This document shows, piece by piece, positions 1 to 10,723 of a stretch of 64,000 bases of DNA. The stretch is taken from positions 1,562,276-1,626,275 of the forward strand of contig RPFO01000082.1 in assembly GCA_009746045.1 (NCBI GenBank), read 5' to 3'. Made by a program: the position numbers and the translations under genes. Below the pieces are notes generated by a model. It did not search any database. It saw only the letters and a program-made list of their open reading frames with translations, and had not been told where the DNA came from. Position 1 is the first letter of the stretch. Every line of letters starts with the position of its first letter. The DNA is from Mesostigma viride. Lineage: Eukaryota > Streptophyta > Mesostigmatophyceae > Mesostigmatales > Mesostigmataceae.

Positions 1-168
1 TACCCACGTCAATGCCCCTGCCCAGAGACTCGCGGCCTCATCCCACCCCCCTGCACGAACAGTTCCCAAACAAAAGAAAAGGCAAACAAAAGGAACAAGA
101 GTAGCAAGCTGCATTGCGAGCACATATGCCAGTTCTGGTGCACATGCCAGGCCGAAAGCAACTCATGA
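1..168. other. Spacer, no gene seen
   Basis: I see no coding signal or RNA gene here. It leads into the hexanucleotide array. Confidence 0.5.
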
Positions 169-360
169 TTGCCCCTGCCCCTGCCCCTGCCCCTACCCCT
201 GCCCCTGCCCCTGCCCCTGCCCCTGCCCCTGCCCCTGCCCTGCTGCCCCTGCCCCTGCCCCTGCCCCTGCCCCTGCCCCTGCCCCTGCCCCTGCCCCTGC
301 CCCTGCCCCTGCCCCTGCCCCTGCCCCTGCCCCTGCCCCTGCCCCTGCTCCTGCCCCTGC
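169..360. repeat. CCCCTG hexanucleotide microsatellite
   Basis: About 30 copies of CCCCTG with a few single-base variants. A 6-bp unit stays open in several frames on both strands (Pro-Leu, Pro-Cys or Gly-Ala repeats), so the ORFs here are artefacts of the repeat and not genes. Confidence 0.95.
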
Positions 361-1551
361 CATCACCATTCTAACCACCACACATTACGAAAAGCAAGAA
401 GAAATTATAATGATAATAAGAAGAAATTATAAGAAGAAGAAATAATAATAATAAACAAGCACAAAGTTGACTGCACATGCGACTGTACCAGTAGGCACGT
501 AGCAAATTTTAGCTGCAGCTTCAATTTCAACTTCATTGCAATTGCAAGTGTGACTGCATGTGTAATTGCACTACCAATGCCTAATGCCCACTGCATGTGC
601 CCAGTGCGAATGCAATTCAAAAGCAACATGCAATCGAAATTACAGCTGAAGCCGGCTATTAACAAAGATATTTAAAGCAGTTGTTAACTACAGAGACCCA
701 ATGAAAATGCAAATGCAATGAAAAAGCAACAGAAGTTGAAGCCACTGCCACTCTACCTGCCGACAGTAACACCACCGCCAGCACCCACTCATATCCCAAC
801 GACAAGGAAATAGAATTGCCCAAAGCCAGACATACATTGGGACGCATAAGCAAACGGCAACGCAAGCGCACATGCAAATGTATACGCAAAGGCAAAGGCA
901 AACGCAAACGCAAACGCAAACGCAAGCTTGTCATGTACCTACGCTTAACTGCAAACGCAAACTGTGCACGAAGCAAAAAGATTGGATGGCCAAGATCATG
1001 GCAAATACGAGGGCCGAAAACAATCCAACTTCATCTAAATGTCCGAAATCCTCACGACGTTTCGATGCGCGCTTGAATGTCGAAGGCCTGCGCCGATTAT
1101 CGATCATAAGTCGAATGTGTAATTGTCGGCTTATGAGAACTGCTTTGCGACAGTATCACGTCAGGCCGTTCCTGTGCAGCCATTTTCCCTGTGCAGCGGG
1201 TGGACAACGTTCACTTTCCGCATTATTCATGGCTATCGAAGTTAATTCTTACCGACCCCGGCTGCCATGGCCACTGGCCACGCATATCAAGTTCAGGTAT
1301 TCCCGACCTGTAGCGCAGCAGATTTCTGTTGGAAGGCATCCTAAGCATCGTGATAAAAGAAATCCGAACAATAGACATTCATGCTGCATCTAAGGACATT
1401 ATGGCATTTGTATATACTGCAAGTACATGTATCGACATTGCCGTGATTGCTAACCCCGACTCACCATGAACAGGAACTTTCCCTCTGCCTCCATGAAATG
1501 TACTTCGTGAAATGTACTGTAATACATATGATGTACTACGATGATAATCAT
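361..1551. other. AT-rich spacer with degenerate GCAAA-type repeats
   Basis: It contains an AAGAAATTATAA/AATAATAATA stretch (390-455), a long run of degenerate tgcaa/gcaaatgc words (480-950) and a short GCAAAC array near 895-935. Open frames overlap one another in several phases and show no recognisable protein. Confidence 0.5.
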
Positions 1552-2164
1552 CCCAGCAAAGCCATAGTACACCTTCCGTTTCGACCGCCATGTCGGCCAC
1601 TAGTCCGGATAGCTCAATGTGCACCTGACCTTGACACTAATCGCACAAACAGCCACAATTTTGCAAGCAAGAAGACATGGCTACCTCGGCATTTCATGAA
1701 ATGTACTTCGTGAAATGCATTTCGTGAAATGTACTAAGGAACGTGATTGGCCGGCGTTCGCTCGCCAAATCTCGCAAAATGTACTAAGGCACGTGATTGG
1801 TCCCGCAAAATGTACTAAGGAACGTGATTGGCCGGCGAAGATTCTGTTTGCTGCAATTAAAATTCCCTACAGAATCTTCGCCGGCCAATCACGTTCCTTA
1901 GTACATTTTGCGGGACCAATCACGTGCCTTAGTACATTTTGCGAGATTTGGCGAGCGAACGCCGGCCAATCACGTTCCTTAGTACATTTCACGAAATGCA
2001 TTTCACGAAGTACATTTCATGAAATGCCGAGGTAGCCATGTCTTCTTGCTTGCAAAATTGTGGCTGTTTGTGCGATTAGTGTCAAGGTCAGGTGCACATT
2101 GAGCTATCCGGACTAGTGGCCGACATGGCGGTCGAAACGGAAGGTGTGCTATGGCTTTGCTGGG
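1552..2164. repeat. Near-perfect foldback (long inverted repeat)
   Basis: The left arm (1552-1846) and right arm (1870-2164) are reverse complements over about 295 bp with very few mismatches, around a 23-bp AT-rich centre (1847-1869). Each arm holds three ~30-bp repeats containing tgtactaagg(a/c)acgtgattgg. Near-identity of the arms suggests recent origin or arm-to-arm correction. No protein is encoded. It may be a foldback-type non-autonomous DNA element or a local inverted duplication; I could not find a clear target-site duplication. Confidence 0.9.
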
Positions 2165-2598
2165 ACATAATCGTGGCTATCTGCTTCCTGGCTTTCGCTA
2201 TCATGGTGATGGGACACCATGGGAAGCGCAAGTTCGCAGCCATAGTGCTAAGCGGCAGCACCCATGCCGGCAGCCTAGTGACCGACGAGACGTTCGACTG
2301 TAAGTGCGGCCACGAGTGCATGAAGCCCATTAGAATATCACATCTCCAGGCATTGCGAAGCGCCTGGTTTTCGCCCGGGCGGAAGCAAGAGGACAGGAAG
2401 GCGGCGATAAAGCAGCAGCTGCACCAGGGGGGGTACGACGCCATAACCACGATGTCGTCATCTACTCGTCACAAGTTCGTTCATGGCGCTGGTTTTCGGT
2501 TCGTTCTCGACGGGGGAGTCAAGGATATGAACATAGGGTTTGTGACCCCTTTTCACTTTCGCGTTTCACTTTCGAGGCGGCCTTCAGGCACTGCCTGA
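2092..2598 (+). CDS. Unrecognised 168-aa ORF starting inside the foldback arm
   Basis: The first ~25 codons lie in the right arm of the foldback, so the true start may be elsewhere or the ORF may be chance. A hydrophobic segment (residues ~27-40) is followed by a Cys/His cluster (CKCGHEC, residues ~69-75) and a basic stretch. Just downstream (about 2605-2748) is another short open stretch ending in a stop, with no start of its own. These may be exon remnants of one decayed gene or element. I do not recognise the family. Confidence 0.25.
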   Translation: MHIELSGLVADMAVETEGVLWLCWDIIVAICFLAFAIMVMGHHGKRKFAAIVLSGSTHAGSLVTDETFDCKCGHECMKPIRISHLQALRSAWFSPGRKQEDRKAAIKQQLHQGGYDAITTMSSSTRHKFVHGAGFRFVLDGGVKDMNIGFVTPFHFRVSLSRRPSGTA

Positions 2599-3026
2599 AA
2601 ATTAGCAACCACGTTTGGAACTCTTCGGACCACCTGTGAAACTAATCACATTTGATGATGTGCTGGCGGGCCTGGGCATCGCATTTGAGCATTACTTCGA
2701 GCAGGGCTCAACAAGCTCGATTCGCCAACTCAACCCGAAGAAGCCCTAAGCTGCGGTAAGACATATATTTGTGTGGATGGCTCTTGATATCATGCTGAAT
2801 TTCTATTCTTCTCTAGGTGGACAGTTCATGTGCAGCCATACAGGTCATCCATGTGTGTTTTAACCATGTTGCATGTGCCACAGATATTATGAGCAGTATT
2901 TACTAAGTGTGCTGGAGTCGTTGTTGCATGCTTGTTGTATTTCACAGTTCACGCCTGCATGAACGCATCGTTGATACTAATGATTATTCATATTGCATGA
3001 CTGTTCTATTGGGGACGCCGCGCTTG

Positions 3027-4784
3027 ATGTCACAACGTGGCCGAAAGGGTGCATCCACCGCTGACGGCCGGTGGGTGAAATCGATGGACGCATTTCCGAA
3101 GAAGCCAGCCGCGGGCCACACCCATGGCGCGGGCGGGGGCGCGGGCGGGGGCGGGGGCGGGGGAGAAGGCGCGGGTGCGGGCGCGGGCGCCACCCAAGAC
3201 GCGGGCGCGGGCGCGGGCCCGGGCGGGGGCGGGGGCGGGCGCAGGCGCCGGCGCGGGTGCGGGCGCGGGCGCCACCCAAGGCGCGCGCGCGGGCGCGGGC
3301 GGGGTGGGGGCGCAGGCGCCGGCGCGGGTGCGGGCGCGGGCGCCACCGCCGACTTGGATGATGAGCCAGCAACCGAAGCCGAGAGGGAGAGGCACCGCTC
3401 TTCGAAGGTGTTCGATCTCGAAGTGTTTTGGGGCCCGGATATGACCGTGTATGTCCGCTGGCGCCTAGCCGCATCGGAGACGTTGGTAAATGCACCGGTG
3501 AACAAGTGGCAGCCCACAGGGCCTAATGGCGAGGCTTGTGACGGGGTCACGCCCATTGGGTACACCCCGCAGGGAGATCCTGTCTATGGGTGCCTCCTCA
3601 TAGAGCGTGGCAAGGCCCCCAAAGGAAGTCCTGGTCTAGTGCCGCTTTTTGAATGGGACGAGGGCGGTGCCAGGAGATGTACCTGCGCTAGCCTTCACAG
3701 CCTTTTTCCTGACATCGTCGCCGCTGAGAAGCAGCAGTTGCTGGACGGATGGATTGAGCAGGTGCCAAAGTCCGTGGAGGATGTGCGTGCCAACAACGAG
3801 AATCTGTTCGACATCATGGAGCAAAAGCTCAAAGAGAAGCGTGAACTGCAAGCGAACAAGGCGGTACCCTTACCGCTGCGATCTGCAGGCGACCAGTCGG
3901 TTGCGCGGGCAACACGAGCACTGAGGCTGCCCATAAAACAAGTAATCTCACACGTCGCTTGCCCTGCCCGCGAGATTCAAGCGCAGATCAACCGCGCATG
4001 TGCGCCCGCTGCGCGAGGGAGCACATCAACGGCAACGCCCGCTTTGCGCACACTGATTTCCGGCAGGCACACCTTCAAGGTGAATGGAAGCCTCATACGA
4101 CGCAGCGACCTACTCGTTGTTAAGCGGCCAGCCGTCACCTGCGGGCAGGGAATGCCGTGGGCACCACACATGCTGGTGAAGGTCCTTGATCTGGAAGGCG
4201 ATCGCACGGAGCGTGACAGCATTGTCGCCTCTCCTTACTACGCACCGTCGTGGACGGGCCAGTTTTCTAGAGTGACATTAGGTGGCGGCAGCGCAGGGAT
4301 GACGGTCCCCATTTCTGATGTACACCTGCAGCACTGGACAGTGGGCGGTACGGCAGAGGTGCACCAGCCTGAGCTGATCAGTACCGGCAAACTGTCAGCT
4401 GCCACGGTGGCGGCGTTGAAAGAGCACCCGCAGATTGACTTTGAGCATTACAAGACTGCCACCGCCGCCAGGGCAGCAGCAAAGGATGACTGCAATGCCT
4501 ACTTTGCCGAGCATGGAGCACGTGCGCTTATCGGGATGCGCCTGTGTGCCCTGTTTCCGGGGATAGCGAGGAAGAGGGAGCGCTTCCATGGCTGGGTCAC
4601 TAAGGTTCAGGAAAGGGGAGGTCACCTGCTCATCAAGGCGATGTGGGCTGATGGGCAGTGTGAGGACTATCATGCCCTGGCGGAGGTGACGCAGTTCGTG
4701 TGCGGCTGCCCACACCCAGTCGAGGCATTTGGCCGCGCTCGCTTCTTTCCACAGGAGCTAGGCTGGCACCGTGAACGCAGGTGA
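3027..4784 (+). CDS. Unrecognised ~586-aa protein with Gly/Ala tract
   Basis: The frame is open from 2907; I prefer the ATG at 3027 (MSQRGRKG), after which the composition becomes protein-like. Residues ~33-108 are Gly/Ala-rich and encoded by a GC-only minisatellite (3125-3345) that is open in several frames and so is not evidence by itself. The following ~1.4 kb stays open and has mixed, globular-looking composition, with a Lys/Glu-rich helix near 3800-3850 and a basic KRER segment near 4570. No known domain is recognised. It could be a host gene or the open remnant of an unknown element. No neighbour helps to assign a role. Confidence 0.45.
   Translation: MSQRGRKGASTADGRWVKSMDAFPKKPAAGHTHGAGGGAGGGGGGGEGAGAGAGATQDAGAGAGPGGGGGGRRRRRGCGRGRHPRRARGRGRGGGAGAGAGAGAGATADLDDEPATEAERERHRSSKVFDLEVFWGPDMTVYVRWRLAASETLVNAPVNKWQPTGPNGEACDGVTPIGYTPQGDPVYGCLLIERGKAPKGSPGLVPLFEWDEGGARRCTCASLHSLFPDIVAAEKQQLLDGWIEQVPKSVEDVRANNENLFDIMEQKLKEKRELQANKAVPLPLRSAGDQSVARATRALRLPIKQVISHVACPAREIQAQINRACAPAARGSTSTATPALRTLISGRHTFKVNGSLIRRSDLLVVKRPAVTCGQGMPWAPHMLVKVLDLEGDRTERDSIVASPYYAPSWTGQFSRVTLGGGSAGMTVPISDVHLQHWTVGGTAEVHQPELISTGKLSAATVAALKEHPQIDFEHYKTATAARAAAKDDCNAYFAEHGARALIGMRLCALFPGIARKRERFHGWVTKVQERGGHLLIKAMWADGQCEDYHALAEVTQFVCGCPHPVEAFGRARFFPQELGWHRERR
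3125..3345. repeat. GC-only minisatellite
   Basis: An imperfect array of gcgggcgcggg(c)gccaccca units, almost pure G and C on the plus strand. It encodes the Gly/Ala tract of the overlapping ORF. It is open on both strands, so other ORFs across it should be ignored. Confidence 0.85.
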
Positions 4785-4835
4785 TGGCACCCACATAGAC
4801 GATGCCGTCCCTGCTGTGCACAGTGACAGTGAAGG

Positions 4836-4985
4836 CGGGGAGGAGGAGGAAGAGGGAGAGAAAGAGGGGGAGAAAGAGGGGGAGGAGGGGGAGGAGGAGG
4901 GAGAGGGGGAGGGAGAGGGGGAGGGAGAATGGGAGGGGGAGGGGGAGGAGGAAGAGGGAGAGGGAGAGGGAGAGGAGGATGCGGA
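4836..4985. repeat. GGGAGA purine tract
   Basis: A polypurine stretch of ggaggg/gagaaa units just after the stop of the upstream ORF. In one frame it reads as a Glu/Gly tail (4771-5013). I cannot tell whether that is a spliced acidic C terminus or chance. Confidence 0.85.
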
Positions 4986-5430
4986 ATGGGAGCCGGGGAT
5001 GACTGGTAGATGAGACGGTGCCATCTACCGGCGCATGGAATGAAGTGGTAGACAAGTTTACTCATGGTTGTCGGCAAGTAGAGCATGCACGCCTGGCCTA
5101 GCTGAATTTAAATCAATGAGTTGAGTTTGGAGAGGCTGCATTTTGCTTGGATGAAGAATGTGTTAGCATGGCCAAACTTTTATGGCTTGTAGCCAAATCC
5201 TCTTGGGGTATGTGCACAGTGTACTAGCGGTGTGTGCAATTGCGAGGATTCCTGTCTTGTAGCGATGTGGCCTCTCACCCTGCAGCCTGGTAGATGTGTT
5301 GGCATGCAGCCACCCATCATTGGTCATCCGATCTGGTGTGATTTGCATTTGCACACCTTGTATTAAGGCCATGATATGATGATGTCTTGTTATTTTTAAT
5401 GTGTATATGCGAAAAGAGGCATAATATGCT
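4986..5430. other. Spacer, nothing recognised
   Basis: No coding, RNA or repeat signal that I can support before the satellite begins. Confidence 0.4.
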
Positions 5431-6190
5431 TGTATATAGTGCTAGCAAATGTCACTACCTTTACCTATGCCTGACCTTACAAGTTGAGGATGGTCTAATG
5501 TAGTGGCAAACAGGTTATTTACAACAATTCACAGTTTTCTGACATAGTTTGAGGCAACTATACTTACCAAAATGCTTGAAAAAGGCAAAAATTGCACCAT
5601 TTATGCTAGCAAACGTCACTATTTTGAGATCAAACTGGGCCCAAACTTGGCCCATGGTCTAATCTAGTGGTGTGTAGGTTGCTTCCAACATTTCATAGCT
5701 TTCTGACATAGTTTGATATTGTTTAGTAGCTTACACTGAGCAAAATGCTTGAAAATGGCAAAAAATGCACCATTTATGCTAGCAAACGTCACTATTTTGA
5801 CGTCAGACTGAGCCCAAACTTGGCCCATGGTCTAATCTAGTGGTGTTTAGGTTGCTTCCAATATTTCATAGCTTTATGACGTAGTTTGATATTGTTTAGT
5901 AGCTTACACTTAGCAAAATGCTTGAAAATGGCAAAAAATGCAGTATTTATGCTAGCAAACGTCACTATTTTGAGTTCAGATTGACCCCAAACTTTGTGCA
6001 TGGTCTATTCTAGTGGTAATTAGGTTGCTTGCAAATATCCATGATGGTTTGACGTGATTTAGTACTGTTTCCTATTTATTACTATTTAATTTAATTTAAA
6101 ATGACAAAAATGTACCTTTATTGCTAGCAAATGTCACCAAGATGACGTCCGATCGATACCAAACTTTGTACGAGATCTATTTTGGTTGCA
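5430..6190. repeat. ~173-bp tandem satellite, about 4.5 units
   Basis: The word gctagcaaa(c/t)gtcac recurs at 5441, 5605, 5778, 5951 and 6123, spacings of 164, 173, 173 and 172 bp. Shared blocks are catggtctaatctagtggt, tttgatattgtttagtagct and gcaaaatgcttgaaaa. The two central units are closest; the outer ones are more diverged, as expected for an array evolving by unequal exchange. Confidence 0.9.
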
Positions 6191-7140
6191 AACATCATGC
6201 ATGACAATTTTCAGCATAAAAAGACAAACTTCGGTACGAAGTACATTTTGCGTGCTGGAGTACATTCTTAATGGCTGGTAGGGTTAGGTGCAGACAGCTG
6301 CATGTAGACAAACATCTTGTTTAAGTCGGTCAATTAACTGTTCTTGACGCATCATGGTCCAAGTCGACCGACCTGTAGGGACCAGTAGAGCAATTGTCTA
6401 GGAGAAAGAGCGTGATCGCTGCAGAAGCCGCGTGGCAGCCGTGGCTGCACCTGTAGTACGACCTGCATATATATGGATCATATATATGGATATGCTTTGA
6501 CATGGCTCTGTATATAGGTTTATAGCTGGGCGTTTGCTTTGGTTTGAGTGATTTCACTCTGCTGTAAGTAATTATATTTTTAATATATATATGGATACTG
6601 TATTTGGATACTGGGTTGTTTATCAATTCTGGTTTTAATTTATTTAGTGTACCTGGTGTTGGCATGCCAACTCAGTGCTAAACTACTTTATGCACAATGA
6701 TGCAACTTGATGCTATAGTGACGTGCCACGATGTAACTTTATTAACTTCACCATTAGTCATGGGGTCAATAGGATTGCTCATTATGCCATGTTAACATGA
6801 ACCATGGGTTACGTAATAGTGAAAACAGTAATCATGATGCTCCACTTGAAGTCTCCAACATGGTCATGTTTGGAATTTTATTGATCATACTTACAATATA
6901 TGAAAAGAGACAACAAACGTGGAAGCATGGCACGCCGAGGCCGATAATATATGTGTGAAATATGAAAAGAGACAACATCTTTGGCAAGCATGATCATATC
7001 ATGCTTGCCAAACATATTAATGATATCGACCATGTCCAGAAACCATGTTTGCCAATGGTGCATTTAGGATACATTTGAAGCCGTGCAAATGTATCCTAAT
7101 CCGGTAAAACCACCCTTTCGCCTGATCTCGACCCGCATGT
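6191..7140. other. AT-rich spacer, no gene seen
   Basis: It contains atatatatgg runs near 6470-6600 and a tandem pair of a ~60-bp segment around 6890-7015 (catatatgaaaagagacaac and tgaaatatgaaaagagacaac). No credible ORF. Confidence 0.4.
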
Positions 7141-7145
7141 GGCGC

Positions 7146-7500
7146 TTAGCCCACGACAACGGTGAGCGTATGGTGAGAATGGCCTTCAGTGGCCGAAGAA
7201 GTGGCAACTAGCACACGCGGGGATCTCAGCACGATGGACTGGAGGTGAGCAGAGTGCTGCCGGTGAGCATGCAGGAGGCCCACACCGTCTTGACCCGGCG
7301 CGGCGCCTCCACCGTAGTGGAATCGCCAGCCTGCGCGGAGGTCGTCGACCATAATTAAGCCCGTTGACCCCTTGCTGAGGGTCGACGGTGCGCCGATGCT
7401 CCTGTACTCCCAGGACGGCGATCTGGTTGTCGGCACACAAGGCGATCAGCTCGTCGACTTGTTGACGTGCTGGGGCGCCGCTGCTGGTAGAAGCCATTAC
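7146..7500 (-). pseudogene. LINE ORF2 apurinic endonuclease remnant
   Basis: The minus strand carries the start of an APE-type endonuclease. One frame gives a VDELIALCADNQ segment leading to VLGVQEHRR, the strand followed by the catalytic Glu. A second frame continues with a GWRFHYGGG segment and a GVGLL segment, typical of the next strands in L1-like elements. The two parts are in different frames, so there is a frameshift near 7390, and only the first ~120 residues remain. It probably belongs to the same LINE family as the RT remnants at 48-50 kb and 62.5-63.5 kb. Confidence 0.65.
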
Positions 7501-7543
7501 AGTAGAGGACAGCTCGGATGAGGATTACATCCCCATCTAGTGC
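7494..7543. repeat. Inverted partner of 9622-9665
   Basis: gccattacagtagaggacagctcggatgaggattacatcccc at 7496-7537 recurs as its reverse complement at 9622-9663 with few mismatches. In the right copy it directly adjoins the ATTCAT/ACCCGTG block; in the left copy they are separated by ~250 bp of inserted repeat. Confidence 0.8.
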
Positions 7544-7544
7544 T

Positions 7545-7800
7545 TAACGGTTGGGGGATGATGCAGACGGTATTCGTTTAAACTTTTGCGTAATTATTTT
7601 TCTAATGAGATTAGCATAGTACTCCGTGGCCACATGCCTTTGCGCATGACACGCAAGTACTTACTTACTGGTAGAAGGGCATGGATATAGAGTACTTCGA
7701 ATTGTTTTTGTAGATCGATTAGACCAGTAGGATTGCGTGTACCCATCCATCTATCGGGGTACCTTAATGCTCCGTGACTCCCCAACGGGAGCACGAGTTT
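7545..7800. repeat. Short dispersed element inserted in the left inverted repeat
   Basis: The block gagattagcatagtactccgtgg through aagtacttactta (7608-7667) recurs at 49890-49950, and gctccgtgactccccaacgg through gagcacgag (7768-7797) recurs at 47148-47178. The right-hand partner of the surrounding repeat lacks this block, which argues for insertion. It holds no ORF and probably derives from retroposed LINE or SINE tails. Confidence 0.6.
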
Positions 7801-7885
7801 AATTCATTAATTAACCCGTGTTTTTTTACAACGCGATACATCGCGTTGTAGGGTTAGAACGCGATGTATCGCGTTGTAATCTGAC
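7801..7885. repeat. Left inverted repeat with double near-palindrome
   Basis: ttaacccgtgttttttt is followed by two near-palindromes, aacgcgatacatcgcgtt and aacgcgatgtatcgcgtt. The reverse complement of the first part occurs at about 9560-9608. The two copies bound a 1.8-kb region like terminal inverted repeats. Confidence 0.7.
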
Positions 7886-9559
7886 ACGTGGCAAACCTAT
7901 TAAACATGCGATTTTTGGTCTGAAACTTTCAAGATAGGTCAGAAACATCTCATAGAATTCAAGAAAAAATCCTGGTATTTTTGGTATTTTTTTTGTGACA
8001 GCTGCAAACAAATATGTACCACTGAAATCAGGCATTTTCGCGGGACGAAGGTGAAGACGACGGCGATGGCGGCAGGTAGATCTCGCCAGTTTTCGCGCGA
8101 ATTTCAGTGGCTGTTGGGTAGCACGACCATGATGATGCGTTCAAAGGTTGATAATTAGGTTTCTACGAGTTTGTTGAGGTACTGGGGCAAAGGAAACGTA
8201 GTTTTTTCCAGTTTCTCGCCCAACTTTCATGCGGAAACCCTGGAAACCGGCATACGTATTATTACGTCAAGACTCGGGTCTGCTGCGGCACCATGCTTGG
8301 TATTTCTGGACATGGTGTTTCGACTTCTTAACACATGTTTATTCATTCCGAACGCCCGGACTCTCGGCTAAACCGAGATTTGTGCAGACTTTTATTGGGT
8401 AGCTCCGGGCATGATGGTGCCTGCAAATAGCGTAAGGCGTGACCGTGGCTATTGCTACGGTATGCTGTATTTTCCTGGAAATGGCCTCTGCCACCGGCTC
8501 AATAGTGCTTGCAGGCGTAAGTATATCGTGTTTCTACCTAGTTTCTGCCAGTTTTCCACTTATTTCTACCGACCTCTGCCCAGCCTCTCTAAGACCGCCA
8601 TCCTACTCGACGTTGCTTGCATGTCAGCCATAGCAGGTTGCAGTTGTGCAGTATTTAGGTGCTGTATACGTCGTCAAGCCGTGCATATATCGTGAGGATT
8701 GGATGTTGATGGTTTATACTGCGTTGATTGTGCAAGAAGATCAGCTGGGTGCCCATAATCATGGTGTATAATCATGTGTTGTTAGCATCTTGCCACCATT
8801 TGCTAGCATGCATTCCAGCGTCATCTTTGCCTGCATGTAAGCTCATGGATCACTCAACCTATCCAAGCCTTGCATTACACGTGCCTCTTTCTTTCAGTAT
8901 TGCACGCGTTATGGAATGAAAACCCAGCACCTCCATTCCCACGAGGCATGTGCTCAACACGTTGTGAGAGTGGATGATGATTTGGCTATGGCTGCCTGAT
9001 TCAGTCATATTATAGGTCATATTATAGATCAAATATTATAGGTAATCCAGTCATGATGTTTGATGCATGTTTGATGCAGTATAACTTATACAACACCTGA
9101 TCAAATATACAACACCTATTTTCAACGTTTTGACCCTCCAAGCTCACTATGGCCCCGTTTATGGGGCTCGGGTCGTTGCGTAATGTTGTCAAGGGCTCTC
9201 ATGTTTCCCACTGCGTTGTACTGCGTTGTAATTGTGATGCTAATGAAAAATAGCTCCAGTGGCCCAATGGGCCTGAGTTTTGTTTCACAGAGCCTGCATA
9301 TGTTGCCCATAGCTCGTGCAAGAAGCCAGATTTTTTTCATGAACCATTTGTGAATAAGCACATGACTTGTGACCTAGGGTCAAGAAATCGCGGTCATGGT
9401 CAGACCCCCCTGTATTCAAACCAGTGTATCTCTCTAATGAATAAGCATTTTGTAGGTCTGAGTAGCTCAAAAAATCCTTTGATTTATGGGCTTTCAGGAA
9501 AGTATATACATGACCATGAAAAAAAAATTTCCTTAGGTGCTATACGCGTTCTAAAAAAA
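7886..9559. other. Region between the inverted repeats, no gene seen
   Basis: Only short overlapping ORFs (under 100 codons) without recognisable similarity. If the bounding repeats are transposon ends, this is the interior of a non-autonomous element; otherwise it is plain spacer. Confidence 0.4.
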
Positions 9560-9665
9560 GCTTACAACGCGATATATCGCGTTCTAATTAAAAAAACACG
9601 GGTTAAATGAATGTAGTCACTAGAGGGGGATATAATCCTCATCCGAGCTGTCCTCTACTGTAATG
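9560..9665. repeat. Right inverted repeat
   Basis: It contains aacgcgatatatcgcgtt, then aaaaaaacacgggttaa and the reverse complement of the 7496-7537 block. Together with 7494-7885 it forms an inverted pair around a 1.8-kb interior. Confidence 0.7.
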
Positions 9666-10723
9666 GCAGACTTGCCGGATGGTGTGCATGTTCAGACATG
9701 TGCACGCGTACTCTTGTCGGAAAAAACCAAGCATATCGAAAAGCAATAACTTACCAAACTATATTACAGTATGAACCCAATGTGTGCGCTAAAATCTAAA
9801 AAGGGATCACAAAAAATTTCAAGGCCATGTCGACCTTGGTTGCAGAGGTAGCCAATCTCTGCATGGCTGCGGGAAGTATGCCGATCGTGAATACCTTGGC
9901 GGGCCAGCCACGTCCACCAATTCACGAAAAGTATTCTCTTCTACTTTACTCTCTAGTCCTATACAAGTGTCGCATCTCCTGCCTGGTCCGAACATAACAT
10001 GTACGTCAAAGGTAAATCCGTCTGCAACGTAAAATTGGTCCCCACGCCAAATAACTTGCTCGTCCAAGAGAAACTAATAAAACCATGCTTGGACAGGCGG
10101 TGCTTTGGTGGCACTTACTGATAAGAGGACCATCAGGGATCCTAAAGACAATAGCCTGCGGCAAAAGCCCAGGACAGCGGTGCCATCGCCCGCCCCGGAG
10201 GACTTAACTATGGAGTTGGGGCCGCTGAATTAAGGCCGCTGAATGCAGGTCACCAAGTTTCTAAAAATGGCTAGCAGTCAGTCGGGGCTCTGTGAGGCCC
10301 ACTCACAACAACATTTAGGGTCCAGGTGTACGCTGTCCTCGCCATCAGCACTCAGGCACACGCTGCACCCCGTGCTCTCGCGCCCAGCCGCCTTCTTCTG
10401 GTGGTGCGCTTGTGCCGGGGCCGTTCCGGCCCCGCGTGTGGGGGGCGAGCCATCCCAGGGGGGCGGCGGTCGACCGATCATAGGCTGCCGGGCGAGCTCT
10501 CGCCATCGGATGTCACGATGGACACCCGCTCGCTCACCTCGGCCAGCGTAGACACACTCGACGCGGCCGACACGCCCCCCCCGGTGATCCAATGCATGTT
10601 CGTGAAGCTGCGGCTCGTGCGCCGAGGGGCCACGATGGTTGGGCCCATCGTAGGGCCCTTCAGGGGCACCCCCCCGGCCACCACGAGCTTCTTGAACATG
10701 AGGGGATGGCTCGCCACGCACCG
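9666..10723. other. Spacer downstream of the PKS-like gene
   Basis: Spacer and presumed 3' flank of the minus-strand megasynthase gene. GC content rises toward 10320. I see no separate gene; the open frames here are short or antisense to each other. Confidence 0.4.

Noticed and set aside
114-432. Pro/Leu, Pro/Cys and Gly/Ala ORFs
   Set aside because: Produced by the CCCCTG hexamer, which is open in several frames on both strands.
5430-6190. CRISPR-like array
   Set aside because: The unit is a 173-bp tandem satellite without distinct spacers, in a eukaryotic context.
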